NCBI GenBank assembly: GCA_039613835.1
Contig: CP154827.1
Location: 1,086,501 to 1,150,500, forward strand
From: Acetobacteraceae bacterium
GTDB lineage: Bacteria; Pseudomonadota; Alphaproteobacteria; Acetobacterales; Acetobacteraceae
DNA length: 64,000 nucleotides
Direction: 5' to 3'
A model generated the notes under the pieces. That model had not been told where the DNA came from, ran no database searches, and was given only the letters and a program-made list of their open reading frames with translations. Both the position numbers and the translations under genes were made by a program. Every line of letters starts with the position of its first letter. Within the stretch, counting starts at the first letter, position 1. Positions 20,764 to 30,916 of this stretch are shown piece after piece.

Positions 20764-23700
20764 CTATTCGTTGAAGGATCGTATCACGCCAGGCAGAAAA
20801 ACGGAAAACGGATTGGCTTCAAGATGAGGATCTTTGAAATCACCCGTGATCACATAAGTCGCGGCAAAAACGCCCCCTTCTTTTTCCGGGGAGAAGAGAT
20901 GGCCGAGTTTCGGGAAGCGTCCCAATATCGCATTAAACCCGAAAGCCGGAACGACCGTCCCATGCAGGTCGAGCTTTTCCCGGCGCAAATCGATAAGGCC
21001 GCGCAGCGTCGCCCCAAGGGCGCGATTGCCGAAATAACCATCTTGTATCAGGATTTGAGAGGGGTCAATCGTGAGTTTGGCATGAAGGCAATCCAACGCA
21101 AAACGCTACGGATTGGTCTTTGACCAATCCGCCAATGCGGCATGGGCCAACGTTTGCAGCAGGCGTGGCGGCTTACGGAAGTTGAGAGCACCGACATCCA
21201 GTTGGCCGCGCATCCGCGGGAGGGCCTGACAGCAATCCCCCTCTGTCACACCATCAAAGGCGAGATGTCCGCCTTCAAGCCGATCATAGATGGCGAGATT
21301 TTCAAGACTTCTCCCCAGATTTTGCACGCGAATCTGCAAATGCGCGCGCTGCCCCTGGGGTGTGAGTTCCGCACTAAGGGGGAAACACCGCCCGCATATA
21401 ATGTCCCGCGCCTGACACGTATCCCCTGCCCTGCTGAAGTGATCTGTAAATCCCGATAAATGGCGCGCCCATGATAAACGACGTCATCAGCACGCAAAGA
21501 AGCCTGCCAGTGCGCAGCCTCTTGAGACACGGGATGCGCCTTTGGCGTTTGTCGAGCGGCTTTGAGCGATGCAGCATTTTCCGGCGTTTGCAGCCATGGC
21601 GTGATGTCGAGCGTCGAAAGCTTGAGGCGCGCATCAACAGGCGTTTCGTGGCGCGCTGGAAACACGATACGGCCCGTCCCTGAACTACCAGCAAGGCGCA
21701 TTTTATCAAGTGTCAGAATGGAAATCTTGCCATGATCGGTTTGCCCCCAGCCTGACACGTCGATATTGTCCCCGGTAATGGCAAAACGCGGCAGATCCGT
21801 TATAACGCGGTTATGAAATTTGACCTCCGCCATCGCCTTGGCGGCCATACCGGGCGGCTTTTGCCATAGGGGGAATGAAATCCCGGCTTCATGCAGGTCG
21901 AGCGATGTCTGGAGCGATGCGTGACCGTTCTCCGTCGCCGCGTAATGTGATTTTAAAAGCGCATGACCCCGAAACCAGAATTCCGCATCGGGCAGGATTT
22001 TGCGAAGGTCGCCCGGCGTCACGACGGATTTTGCCCGGAAAGCATCGGGCGACGCATCAGAATCCAGCGGGAACTGCATGGCAAGCTGCGCATCGACCTG
22101 CCCGGACGACTTCGTGAACGGTAATTTTTTGCCTTTCAGCAATTTTAATTCTGGCTCCGACAGAACATTAATGAAGCCGGACAGGTCACCCACCAGATTG
22201 AGTTTGAGATCCGCCATTTGGGAGGCGTCAAACAGTCCGTTAATGCGCATATGCCCGCCCTTCAATCTCAGGAAGCGGCCATTCTGCCCGCCCGGGGCAT
22301 TGCCGGATGATGTCAGGCGTGATGTCTGCCACCCGCGCAGAAAGGCGATATCGAGCGCATCCTTTTGCGTGATCGACAGATCCGCATCGAGGTAAATGCC
22401 CGGCGGGATGGGACGTCGTCAGAAAAGCGTCGCGTCCCGCACATGCCATTTCCCCTCGAGGCCCGCAATATCGAGTTTACCGAACCCCTTCGGGCTGGCG
22501 AGCTGCGCCGTGACATCAAGACCCTCCGTCCTGCCCTGCATCAAATTCTGCTCGACCCAGAGCCTGACCGGCGGGATGAACTGCATCGGCCATATCGTCA
22601 TCAATTGCGGGATTTGGATGGGTCCGGGGAAAGTGGCATGGATGTCACCATCAATATTTTTCGGAGCAGCAAAATGGTCGAGATTGAGCTGCCCTTCCGC
22701 CGTGAAATCATGCATCTTTCCGTCAGCACCGCGCATTTGCAGGGAAAGGTGAGAGAGTGTAAGGCGCGCCGCATCATCCACCTCGGTTTTGCGTCGCAGC
22801 ATGGAGAGGATAGGTCGTTCCGAGTTTGACGCTGCATCCGGCGGGGTTGCGGTGATGGCGGCCATACCGCCCCCGAGAGATAATGCCGGTCCATTTTTCT
22901 GCTGAATATGCCCCGAACCCAGCTTCCCTTCTCCATCAATTTGCGTCAGATGAATTTGAGAGTCCGGGAGCACCATCATTGCCGGCCCGTGCGTGCGAAG
23001 TGTGACGGTGCCTGTCAATGTGGCAGGCATCTGCCAGCTTGCGGCGGGGGGCAGAAAATTTTGCAAGTCAGCAAGGTTCCGCATCGGCAGGACGCCCTGC
23101 CAGATTGACCCGTCCGGCAATGAATGGGTCGTGACTGCAATATGTCCGAGATTTTGAGGGCCGGCACGCACGCCGCCTTCCAGAGCGCCATCCCAGGACA
23201 AAGTGTAATGCCCTGTATAAGCTCGCGATAAAGCACCCTGCGCCGCGTCGAGGCTCAGGTGTTTGCCGGAGGCACTGTCGAGGAGGCTGACCGACACATG
23301 GTCAATTTTCAGCTCATGCAGGAGGCGGAGGGAGAAAGGCGGGATGGGATACATGTGACGGCGCGCATCGGGCCAATCCATATCAAGATCACCATCCTCG
23401 AAAAACCGCAATTTTACGAAACCATGGTCAGCAATCAGAGTGACGGGTCGGAAACGCTTGTGGAGAAGATAGCGCGGCAGGAGACGTATATAAGCGTGCT
23501 GCGCTGATACGAGAACATCGCCATCGCGCCCGTTGATTTTGAGATCATCAGCCCAGACGCCAAAGCCCGAAGGCAGGCCGTGCGCCGGACTACGCCAGCC
23601 TATCCTAAACCGCGCCGCGGAGAGGCGGTCCGCAGGGGGAGGCGCGCAAAAGGCTCCGTTCAATTGATATCGGGAAGAAACGCGAGATGATCGGGGTAAC

Positions 23701-23886
23701 ATCCACCGGGCCCGACCGAAACTGAATGACCAGATAAATGAGACCCAGCGCGGATAGCGCGGCAATCACAAAGGCGCCATAAAGCGCCCTACGCCAGAAA
23801 GAGGATGTCCCGGCTTTCACCGATGCCGGTGTGCCACGTTCCACCAATTTAAAGCTCGGAGGCGGTTTCCTTGACGAGGCGGGCAT
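20764..23886 (-). pseudogene. YhdP-like / AsmA2-domain envelope protein, broken
   Basis: The 5' end encodes MPASSRKPPPSFKL and a membrane helix (ALYGAFVIAALSALGLIYLV), then long AsmA/DUF3971-type beta-rich sequence (MTIWPMQFIPPVRLWVEQNL, GLFDASQMADLKLNLVGDL) ending in EANPFSVFLPGVIRSF. The ending and domain order match YhdP-type bridge proteins. The frame is lost four times: a frameshift near 23640, an in-frame TGA at 22419, a frameshift near 21395 and an in-frame TAG at 21106. Intact length would be about 1,040 residues. Its start overlaps the end of bcp by 38 bp, so the two were one transcript. The start codon choice (23886 rather than 23931 or 23940) is uncertain. Confidence 0.82.
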
Positions 23887-24332
23887 GTTCCGCGGCTTTG
23901 ACGTTTCGCCATACGAAGCGGATTTTGCCATCGCGATCAATCAGGAAGGAGCTTCGCTGGATGCCAAGATAGGTTTTGCCATAATTCTTCTTTTCAACCC
24001 AGACATCGTAGATTTTCAACCCAGACATCGTAGATTTTTGACAAAGCGTGATCCGCATCGCTTGCCAAAGGGAAGGTCAGACTGAATTTTTCAGCAAATT
24101 TATCAAGTTTGGGCACCGGGTCGGGGCTGACGCCGATCACCTGAAGGCCAAGCCTCTGTAATTGCGGCAGATTACTTTGCAGGTCACAGGCCTGCGTTGT
24201 GCAACCCGGCGTATCAGCCTTGGGATAAAAATAGAGAAAGTAGGGCTGCCCCTGATAATCCGTGTCCTGCACCGTGCGCCCCCCTGATGCCTGAAGGGAA
24301 AATTTCGGCGCTTTGTCTCCAACGTCGATCAT
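23849..24332 (-). pseudogene. bcp: Thioredoxin-dependent peroxiredoxin (Bcp/PrxQ), frameshifted
   Basis: The start MIDVGDKAPKFSLQ is followed by YFYPKADTPGCTTQACDL, which contains the peroxidatic Cys and the resolving Cys five residues later, as in the PrxQ group. A 22-bp sequence at 23991-24012 is repeated exactly at 24013-24034. It duplicates the codons for KIYDVWVE and, not being a multiple of three, shifts the frame, so translation ends after an aberrant NLRCLG. Removing one copy restores VEKKNYGKTYLGIQRSSFLI and the normal C-terminus ending KETASEL. All other parts look sound, so this is a young lesion. The enzyme would reduce peroxides using thioredoxin. Confidence 0.88.
23991..24034. 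repeat. 22-bp exact tandem duplication inside bcp
   Basis: Unit 1 is 23991-24012 and unit 2 is 24013-24034, identical (TTTTCAACCCAGACATCGTA + GA). Both are followed by TTTT, so the shared edge could have promoted slippage. The duplication is the sole cause of the bcp frameshift. Confidence 0.95.
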
Positions 24333-24555
24333 ACGAGCTTCTCCGTCCTGATGAGTGCCCGTTATCTTTAGCGCAGCTGACGATGCCGCGCAGATATCGA
24401 GGCGACCCTGGGGCAATTGGCTTGGACGACCCTCATAGCGTAAACCACGTCGAACGCCCACCCTGCAAACAGGTCAAGTTATTTAAGGTTCGATTTTATT
24501 TCGCCCTATGTGGCCTGCGCGGACCCGGATCGCGCCCTGAGGAGAGCGCTGAACC

Positions 24556-24999
24556 TCAGGGTACAGGCTGAAACCATGGTGGGGCGGGCGGCAATTCAGG
24601 CGGCGGGGGCGGATAGACTGGGGCATTGATGACATTGATCTGCACCGGCGAAACGACCTGATGCGCGCTTGAAGCGACCTCCATGCCAACAGCCCCGCCA
24701 AGCAGCTCGCCAACGACAAGCCTCGTGCCAAGGCCATTGCCGCCATACCAGTAACCCGGCCCCCAGCCCCAACCCCAACCGTCATTGAAAACAGGCGGCG
24801 GCGGGAGGGGTAGCCCGAAGCGCGGCCCCCAGAATGGCCCACACGGGCCGAAATAAGGCCACCTTACCGGCCCGAATCGATGGTGACCGCCGCGATGGAA
24901 TCCGTGCCCGTAAGGTTGCGCCATCACAGGCGAGAACAGGCTGATTGAAAGGCCCAGCGAAGCCACTGTCAGTGTTTTGAGAAAAATGCTCCGCATCAT
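24556..24999 (-). CDS. Exported Gly/Pro/Trp-rich protein, unknown function
   Basis: About 147 residues. The start at 24999 (or the adjacent ATG at 24996) follows AGGAG. A signal peptide is clear: MMRSIFLKTLTVASLGLSIS then LFSPVMA|QP. The mature part is rich in Gly, His, Pro and Trp (GHGFHRGGHHRFG, GWGWGWGPGYWYGG) and ends in a polyproline segment. Similar exported low-complexity proteins are common in acetic acid bacteria. A short hydrophobic stretch (VVGELLGGAVGMEVASS) could associate with membrane. No function can be assigned. Confidence 0.65.
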   Translation of the reverse strand: MMRSIFLKTLTVASLGLSISLFSPVMAQPYGHGFHRGGHHRFGPVRWPYFGPCGPFWGPRFGLPLPPPPVFNDGWGWGWGPGYWYGGNGLGTRLVVGELLGGAVGMEVASSAHQVVSPVQINVINAPVYPPPPPELPPAPPWFQPVP

Positions 25000-25189
25000 A
25001 GGCTCCTGAATGGCGATTGTGTCGCGCGGCATTTTTGCAGCGCGCCGGATCTGTTTTCAGATGGGCGCGGAAACATGCCGGGAAAACGGCAAAAAGCTGT
25101 TTATTTTGTGACAAAATGAGTCAGATACATGCCAGCGCACCGCGTGGTAGATGGTTGCGGCGCTTTCCCCGGCATCATCCTCGCTTTCT

Positions 25190-25840
25190 TCAATGTTTCT
25201 CTTTGTCACTTTTGACAGGGAGGGCATTATAACCCGCAGGCACGTCAAAAACTGAACCGGGCAGTTCGCGGTAACTGACCTGTTTGGCGACGAGCTTGCC
25301 ATTAACGCCATCGGCATCGACCCCCTCCTCCGACAAGATGACACCGTCATCCGTTACACATGCGGTCGCGGCACCGTACCGACTGGTGATCGCCCAGCGC
25401 GTGCAGGTCAGCTCCGCTACATTCGCCTGGCCCTGCGGGGTGAAAGCCATGGAGAGATCGAGCATAAACGGGTTTCTCAAACCCACTTTGAGGGAGAAGC
25501 GGTTATAGAGCTTCTGCTGATGACGGATCAGCGTGACGAAATGATCTTTGCGATTGAAAATCGTGGTCGCAATATGTTGCGGTCCGTCAACCCGCATAAA
25601 ATCGCCACCCGCCTTGAAAGATACGGTCACATCCAGAGGTTTAGGAAATTTCTTGGGCTGCACCGCGTAGGTGACTTCAGCATCGCGCATCGGCGTCAAG
25701 GATGGATGTTGGGAGGCGGTTCCGCTCTCTTTTCCGACCGCAGGTTTGACTTGCGCAAAGGCCGTTAGTGACGCTCCCGGCATCAAGATACCTGCAATGA
25801 TGGCGGCACTAAAAGCAGCGAGACATGTTTTTGAGAACAT
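25190..25840 (-). CDS. Exported protein, possibly LolA-like fold
   Basis: 216 residues. ATG at 25840 is preceded by AAGGA. A signal peptide (FSKTCLAAFSAAIIAGILMP ... AFA|QV) directs export. The mature part alternates short beta segments: LDVTVSFKAGGDFMRVDGPQ, ATTIFNRKDHFVTLI, RHQQKLYNRFSL and LPGSVFDVPAGYNAL. The layout resembles DUF4412/LolA-like periplasmic proteins that bind hydrophobic ligands, but I base this on pattern only. It is intact between broken neighbours aat and bcp. Confidence 0.65.
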   Translation of the reverse strand: MFSKTCLAAFSAAIIAGILMPGASLTAFAQVKPAVGKESGTASQHPSLTPMRDAEVTYAVQPKKFPKPLDVTVSFKAGGDFMRVDGPQHIATTIFNRKDHFVTLIRHQQKLYNRFSLKVGLRNPFMLDLSMAFTPQGQANVAELTCTRWAITSRYGAATACVTDDGVILSEEGVDADGVNGKLVAKQVSYRELPGSVFDVPAGYNALPVKSDKEKH

Positions 25841-25876
25841 CAGCGGAAAATCCTTCCCGGAAAATTAAATTCATCG

Positions 25877-26566
25877 TCAGGCCGCGTCGCGGACCTTCAA
25901 AGATTGAATCTCCGGCATCAAAGCATCCAACCTGACATCGGCACACCAGACCACGTCGCGTTGAAGTGCCTCGGAAAGGGCGTCCTGGTAATGCGATGCG
26001 TCCCAGATGAGACAGCCGAATTACGCAAGGTGCGACGTTGGATATTGCGTGTCAAGCAAGGCGAAGCCCTGTCGGCGAAGAGTCGCGACCAGGTGAACCA
26101 GCGCGATCTTTGAGGCATCTCTAGCGCGCGAGACCATCGTTTCACCAAAAAACGCGCCACCCATATGGATGCCGAACAAACCACCCACGAGTTCTCGCCC
26201 CGCCTAGATTTCAACAGAATGCGCGTATCCGGTCTCAAATAACGCCAGATAGAGTTTTCTGAGGGGTTGGTTGATCCAGGTCTCCGTGCGGGTTGGATGT
26301 TCGGCCGCACAAAGATCCAGGATGCGCACAAAATCGCGGTCGGACGTCACGTCATATCGACCGGCGAGAACCGTGCGGCGCAGGCGCCGGGGGAGGTGAA
26401 ACCGGTCATTTAGCGGCATCACTCCGCGTTGCGTCGGCTGAAACCAGAGCAAGACATCATCATCCGCATTGTCCACCATCAGGAAACGCCCGTGATGATA
26501 ACCCTCAAGCATATCCTGCATTGTAAAAGGGCGGGTCCGCTGACATGACGTTTTACCGCTCGCCAT
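25877..26566 (-). pseudogene. aat: Leucyl/phenylalanyl-tRNA--protein transferase, two nonsense codons
   Basis: The frame runs unshifted from 26566 to a TGA at 25877 but contains a TAG at 26204 (after YAHSVEI, where the family has Trp) and a TAA at 26021 (after PTSHLA, where the family has Gln). The rest is a good Aat: [67 protein letters not shown] and [15 protein letters not shown]. Aat adds Leu or Phe to N-terminal Lys/Arg for ClpS-ClpAP degradation (bacterial N-degron pathway). Single-base changes TGG to TAG and CAA to TAA explain both stops. The gene is dispensable in other bacteria, in line with decay. Confidence 0.88.
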
Positions 26567-26689
26567 ATAATGTTATGATGGCACGGGGCCTGGGTCGCAA
26601 TGGAGAGCATTTTGGAACTAACAAAAGCCTTTCTCGTCTCTTTCTTTTTCATGCAGATGATCTATATTTTTTGCCCGCGCCTGGGGGGA

Positions 26690-27610
26690 TTATGGTTCAT
26701 CATATCGACAGTAAGCCTTCTCGGTGCGTTGGCAGGTTGTGTCTTTGAAGGCATCCTCATGCTCGGAAAAATCCATCACGTCGCTGAACGTCCCTTCACG
26801 CACAGCCTCGGCCATATGGTCAGCTGTTTCACGCACGCTCATGCCATGGGTGCGCCCCAACCGGCGGATCGTAAAATGTGCCCGCGCGAGTGAGCGGTAA
26901 TGTGCCAGAAATGCCGCATTCAACGACGCACCGCAAAGCGCACCCGCGACCGGCATCATCTGGAGGGCAAATTTGCGCGACAGGCCCATCCCGTAATGAG
27001 ACGCGACCTCTCCAATCAGCATCACAATCGGCCGCCCCCGCATCAAGGCGCGCGCGGAAAAGAATCCGAGTTCACTCTCCTCACCCTGCGCCGTCGAGGC
27101 GAAGCTCCGCAGGGTAAAGACTTCCAGACACGCCCGGCGCGTATCCGGGTCGGACAGATCCTCCCCCTCCTGCCGGGCGATATTGGCGATTTCACGGATA
27201 ATGGTGAGGGTGGTGAAACCCACATCGGGCAAAAGGCCGAGCGCCCCACTAAACCCCCCGACCGCGCCGGATATCGCCACCGCAACCTGAGCGCCCCCTT
27301 CTCTGAGGCGATGACGCGGACGCGCCGCGGGCTTTGACATTCCCATAATCGCGACATCAAAGGCACGGGTGATGGCGACTTCCGCAATGCCCTGAAACTT
27401 GGCCTGTAAAGACGGTGCAAGCCCGATCCCCTGAAGGCTCAGCCGGGCGGCCTGCCCGATCGCGCCGCCCATGAGATCAGCCAGCCGGACAAGTAAACCG
27501 CGGCCTTTTTCAACATCGGCAAGGGCGCCCTGTAATTGCTGCAATGAATCGGCATCGAGTTTCGACCGGATGACTGCAGAACCCGGTGACGACGCATCAG
27601 ATGACGTCAT
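26690..27610 (-). CDS. EcsC family protein
   Basis: About 306 residues from ATG at 27610, which follows GAGGAGGG. EcsC pattern: GRGLLVRLADLMGGAIGQAA, a Gly-rich amphipathic core (VAVAISGAVGGFSGALGLLP, DVGFTTLTIIREIANIARQEG) and CLEVFTLRSF. The role of EcsC proteins is not settled; in Bacillus ecsC lies with an ABC transporter. The last ~16 residues (TTCQRTEKAYCRYDEP) look unlike the rest and may be read-through beyond an original stop. No transporter gene is adjacent here. Confidence 0.8.
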   Translation of the reverse strand: MTSSDASSPGSAVIRSKLDADSLQQLQGALADVEKGRGLLVRLADLMGGAIGQAARLSLQGIGLAPSLQAKFQGIAEVAITRAFDVAIMGMSKPAARPRHRLREGGAQVAVAISGAVGGFSGALGLLPDVGFTTLTIIREIANIARQEGEDLSDPDTRRACLEVFTLRSFASTAQGEESELGFFSARALMRGRPIVMLIGEVASHYGMGLSRKFALQMMPVAGALCGASLNAAFLAHYRSLARAHFTIRRLGRTHGMSVRETADHMAEAVREGTFSDVMDFSEHEDAFKDTTCQRTEKAYCRYDEP

Positions 27611-27872
27611 GGCGCGACCCTCCTCAATAAATATGTTTCGATAGTAGCACGGTGCTGAGCCGGATGCACACGCCACCACGGTGAAAGAATAAATGATGCG
27701 ACCTTGCATCATCGTGAAAAGCGACGATGTTTTATGTCTCAGTTGTTGAAGTTCCGGTCGGTACATTCATTGACGGAGGGCTTGTCCCGCGCCACAAATT
27801 CAAACGATCGTCGCCTCTCCTCGACTCGCGCCCACATTTTAAACAAAAACGACGTGAAAAGGCCGCCACGAC

Positions 27873-29260
27873 ATGAATCGAGACGTTAAAAGCCAGGGCA
27901 TCCAGACAGTGAACCCGGCAACGGGCGCGGATCTCGCCTTCCACCCCTTCATTGAGGATAATGCGGTGGATGGTGTACTCCAACGGGCAGCCCTGGGCTT
28001 TGAGACGTGGCGGGATATGGGCATGACGGCCCGGCTCGAGCTTCTGAAACAATTCGGTGCCGCGATTGAGAGTGCCAAGGAAAATCTCGCCCATCAGGCC
28101 AGTATTGAAATGGGCAAGCCAAATCACCCAGTCTTTGGCGGAGATTGACCGCTGCGTGCAATTGACGCGCTGAATCGTCGATCATACGCCCAAAATCCTG
28201 ACGCCGCGGAAAGTGAATATACCCACCGGGCGCGCCTGGCTCCGTTTTGACCCGGTCGGCACTGTTTTTGGCATTACGCCCTGGAACTTCCCTCTTTACC
28301 AGATCATTCGCGCCGCCGTGCCCATCATGGCGGGTGGCAATGGCTACCTCGTTAAACCCGCAGAATGCACCATGCAATGCGGCTTGATGCTGAATGATAT
28401 TGCCGCGTCCGTCGGGATGGGTGACGTCTTCATTGCCGCGAATTTCCGGCGTGAACATTCCCGGCAGATCATCCATGACAGGCGCATCGCCGGCGTCGCC
28501 CTGACGGGTATAGTGTCGGGGCGGGCCGTGCCATCAGCCAGCTTGCCGGTGAGGCGGGCAAAAAGACGGTTATGGAATTGGGTGGGTCCGACCCTTTCAT
28601 CATTCTCGCCGATGCCGACCTTGAAAAAGCCGTCGACGGCGCTGTGGCATCGCGATTCGGAAATGGCGGGCAGGTTTGTATCGCCGCGAAGCGATTCATC
28701 GTCGATGAGTCGATTGCCGCTGATTTCACCGATCGGTTCGCCAAACCCATCGCTGCCATTCAACCGGGCGACCCGCTCGATAGTGAGACTTTCCTTGGCC
28801 CGATGTCGCGCATTGACCTGCGCGATACCCTGCATAAACAGGTGAAAATGGCGGTCAAGGAAGGGGCGAAACTTGTTTTGGTGGGAGTTCAAAACCGCGC
28901 CAACCCGGCGCCTGGTATCCGCCTATCCTTCTGACGGACGTCACGCCGGAAATGGCGTGTTTCCGGGAGGAGCTCTTTGACCCTGTTGCCTGCGTGATTG
29001 TCGCGAAAGATACGGATGACGCCATCAAATTGGCTAATGACAGTGATTTCGGCCTGTCATTCAGCCTTTGGACGAAAGATCTCGCAAAAGCTGAGCGATT
29101 GGCGGGCGAAATTGAAGCCGGGGCTGTCAATAATAAGGGGCCAAGCTCCGACCCGAACCTCCTGATCGGCGGGATCAAGGCGAGTGGTTACGGGTGGGAA
29201 CTGACCGAGTTCGGCCTGCTGGAATTTATGAATATCAAACCTGTCTGGGCCGCCGCTTAG
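27873..29260 (+). pseudogene. NAD(P)-dependent aldehyde dehydrogenase (succinate-semialdehyde type), broken
   Basis: Family blocks are readable across three frames: VNPATGADLAFHPF, GTVFGITPWNFPLYQIIRAA, KTVMELGGSDPFII, the catalytic Cys block GGQVCIAAKRFIVDE, REELFDPVACVI and VNNKGPSSDPNLLIGGIKAS, ending EFMNIKPVW. Lesions are a frameshift near 28120, an in-frame TGA at 28171 (after CVQLTR, where Trp is usual), a shift near 28515-28540 and a shift near 28910. The closest pattern is the GabD/YneI-like group that oxidises succinate semialdehyde. The gene starts 260 bp from the divergent ecsC gene. Confidence 0.88.
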
Positions 29261-29325
29261 CCGGTTTAAGGCAACGCAAAGGATCGGCCATTTTACGGGC
29301 CGATCAGGCGCGGACCCGTGGCATG

Positions 29326-29735
29326 TTACGTGATGCCGCCCATTTTACATATAACGCCCCATTCTTCCGCTGTTATCGGCGCGACAGAGAGGCGGGATTG
29401 CCGCAGAAGGGCCATTTCAGAAAGTGCCGGTGTGGCTTTTATCTGGGCGAGGATGACGGGCCGCGCCATGGGTTTCACCGTGCGCACATCGACGCACACC
29501 CATCTCGGGTCATCGGAAGTCGGGTCCGGATAGGCAGTGCGCACGATTTCAACAATGCCGCGAATCGCCTTCTCTGTCATGGAATGATAAAAAAGGCTCG
29601 GTGGCCTCTCTCCATCGCGGCCAGATTATTGCGCGCCTGAAAATTGCGGACGCCGGTCCAGGGCTCAACGTTGTTGTGACATTGCATATCCCAGGAAAAC
29701 GTAGCAGGCTCAGACTTGATCAACCAGTATTTCAT
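29326..29735 (-). pseudogene. EVE domain protein, one-base frameshift
   Basis: The start MKYWLIKSEPATFSWDM and PWTGVRNFQARNNL are diagnostic of the EVE/PUA-like fold that binds modified bases in nucleic acid. The frame is lost near 29590 in a run of six T on the coding strand: restoring one T gives RAFFYHSMTEKAIRGIVEIV, the expected continuation, up to GGIT at 29326. As the only lesion is a single base in a homopolymer, this may be a very recent mutation, a slippage site or a sequencing error. If repaired the protein would be 136 residues, normal for the family. Confidence 0.8.
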
Positions 29736-29972
29736 GCGCTTCCTGACAGCGCGGCGAGGGCCGCGCTTGATTGCTGATGCGATGACAACCGCCCCTTTCC
29801 TGGACTCAGGCCGATTTCTTCAGCCTGAATCTGCGCCATTGTGACCGCTTTATGTGGCCAATCAAGGGGTGAATCATGTATGCGATATTCTGTACGTGTA
29901 TATCGTGAGTTTCGTTTGAAAACCATTACGAACATTTCTCCCGACGAATCGTCCGCCCAACGCCCTAAAGTG

Positions 29973-30755
29973 ATGGAGCGCTTCGCCAATCCGGGCCGAT
30001 TTATCCGGGTGACGCAATGGCTCCTCCCCCTTCTGACCATTGCGGGCATCATCACGCTTGCCATCGGGCTTGGCTGGGCGCTGATTTTCGCACCGGCCGA
30101 CTGGCAGCAGGGTGAGACGGTGCGCATCATGTATATCCATGTCCCCATGGCGATATTGGCCTCGACCGGCTATTTCCTTCTAGCAATCTGCGGCGCGTCC
30201 TCCCTCGTCTGGCGACACCCTATCGCCAATATCGCCGCGCGGGAGATCGGGCCGATTGGCGCGACGGTTACTACGCTCTGCCTGATCACCGGCTCTCTCT
30301 GGGGTAAACCGATGTGGGGCACGTGGTGGGTCTGGGATGCGCGACTGACTTCTGTCCTGCTGCTGTTTTTCCTCTATATCGGCCATATTGCGCTGATACG
30401 TGGTTTTGATGATGCGCAACGTGGCTATCGCGCCGCTTCCATTCTCGCGCTGGCCGGAGTGGTTGATCTGCCGATCATCAAATTCAGCGTCAATTGGTGG
30501 AACACATTGCACCAGCCTGACAGCATCACCCTGACACATGCGCCCGCCATGTCCCTTTCCATGCTGATGCCACTCGCCATCTGTATGGTCGGGTTTTTTC
30601 TTGGTTTCGCAGCGCTCGTGACAGGGCAGGTCAGGGCCGCCCTCCTCGAAATCAAATGGCGACGCGCGCGCTTCTCAGACAGATATGCGCCATCCGATGA
30701 AGAGGCGAACGCGCCAGCCACAACGGCGCACGCTGTGATGAGGGAGGAGGGATGA
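29973..30755 (+). CDS. ccmC: Heme exporter/handling protein CcmC
   Basis: 260 residues from MERFANPGRFIRVTQ, which matches the usual N-terminus; in-frame upstream starts at 29841 (GTG) and 29880 (ATG) exist but would add an atypical leader. Six membrane segments surround the tryptophan-rich signature WGKPMWGTWWVWDARLTS, and external histidines are present (IHVPMA and HAPAMS). CcmC presents heme to CcmE in the System I cytochrome c maturation pathway. Its stop overlaps the ccmD start (ATGA). ccmA and ccmB are not found upstream. Confidence 0.93.
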   Translation: MERFANPGRFIRVTQWLLPLLTIAGIITLAIGLGWALIFAPADWQQGETVRIMYIHVPMAILASTGYFLLAICGASSLVWRHPIANIAAREIGPIGATVTTLCLITGSLWGKPMWGTWWVWDARLTSVLLLFFLYIGHIALIRGFDDAQRGYRAASILALAGVVDLPIIKFSVNWWNTLHQPDSITLTHAPAMSLSMLMPLAICMVGFFLGFAALVTGQVRAALLEIKWRRARFSDRYAPSDEEANAPATTAHAVMREEG

Positions 30756-30901
30756 CCAGCACCCACATTGCCTTTATCATTGCCGCTTACGGGCTGACAG
30801 TCGGAACACTGGCCACGCAGGCGCTTTTATGTTGGCGACGGCTGCGCTGCGTCCAAAGTCGGTTGCGGATGCGTAAGCCTCATCAGCCGCATCAATTGTG
30901 A
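30752..30901 (+). CDS. ccmD: Heme exporter protein CcmD
   Basis: A 49-residue protein with one membrane helix (HIAFIIAAYGLTVGTLATQA) followed by a basic tail (CWRRLRCVQSRLRMRKPHQP). Size, topology, the conserved Tyr in the helix and the position between ccmC and ccmE identify CcmD, which helps release holo-CcmE from the CcmABC complex. Its ATG overlaps the ccmC stop by 4 nt, after GGGAGGAGG. Confidence 0.88.
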   Translation: MTSTHIAFIIAAYGLTVGTLATQALLCWRRLRCVQSRLRMRKPHQPHQL

Positions 30902-30916
30902 GGCTGGAGCACCGAA

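Noticed and set aside
26600-26893. Plus-strand frame with hydrophobic N-terminus near ecsC
   Set aside because: Most of it is antisense to the intact ecsC gene; no ribosome site. A real small gene cannot be fully excluded.
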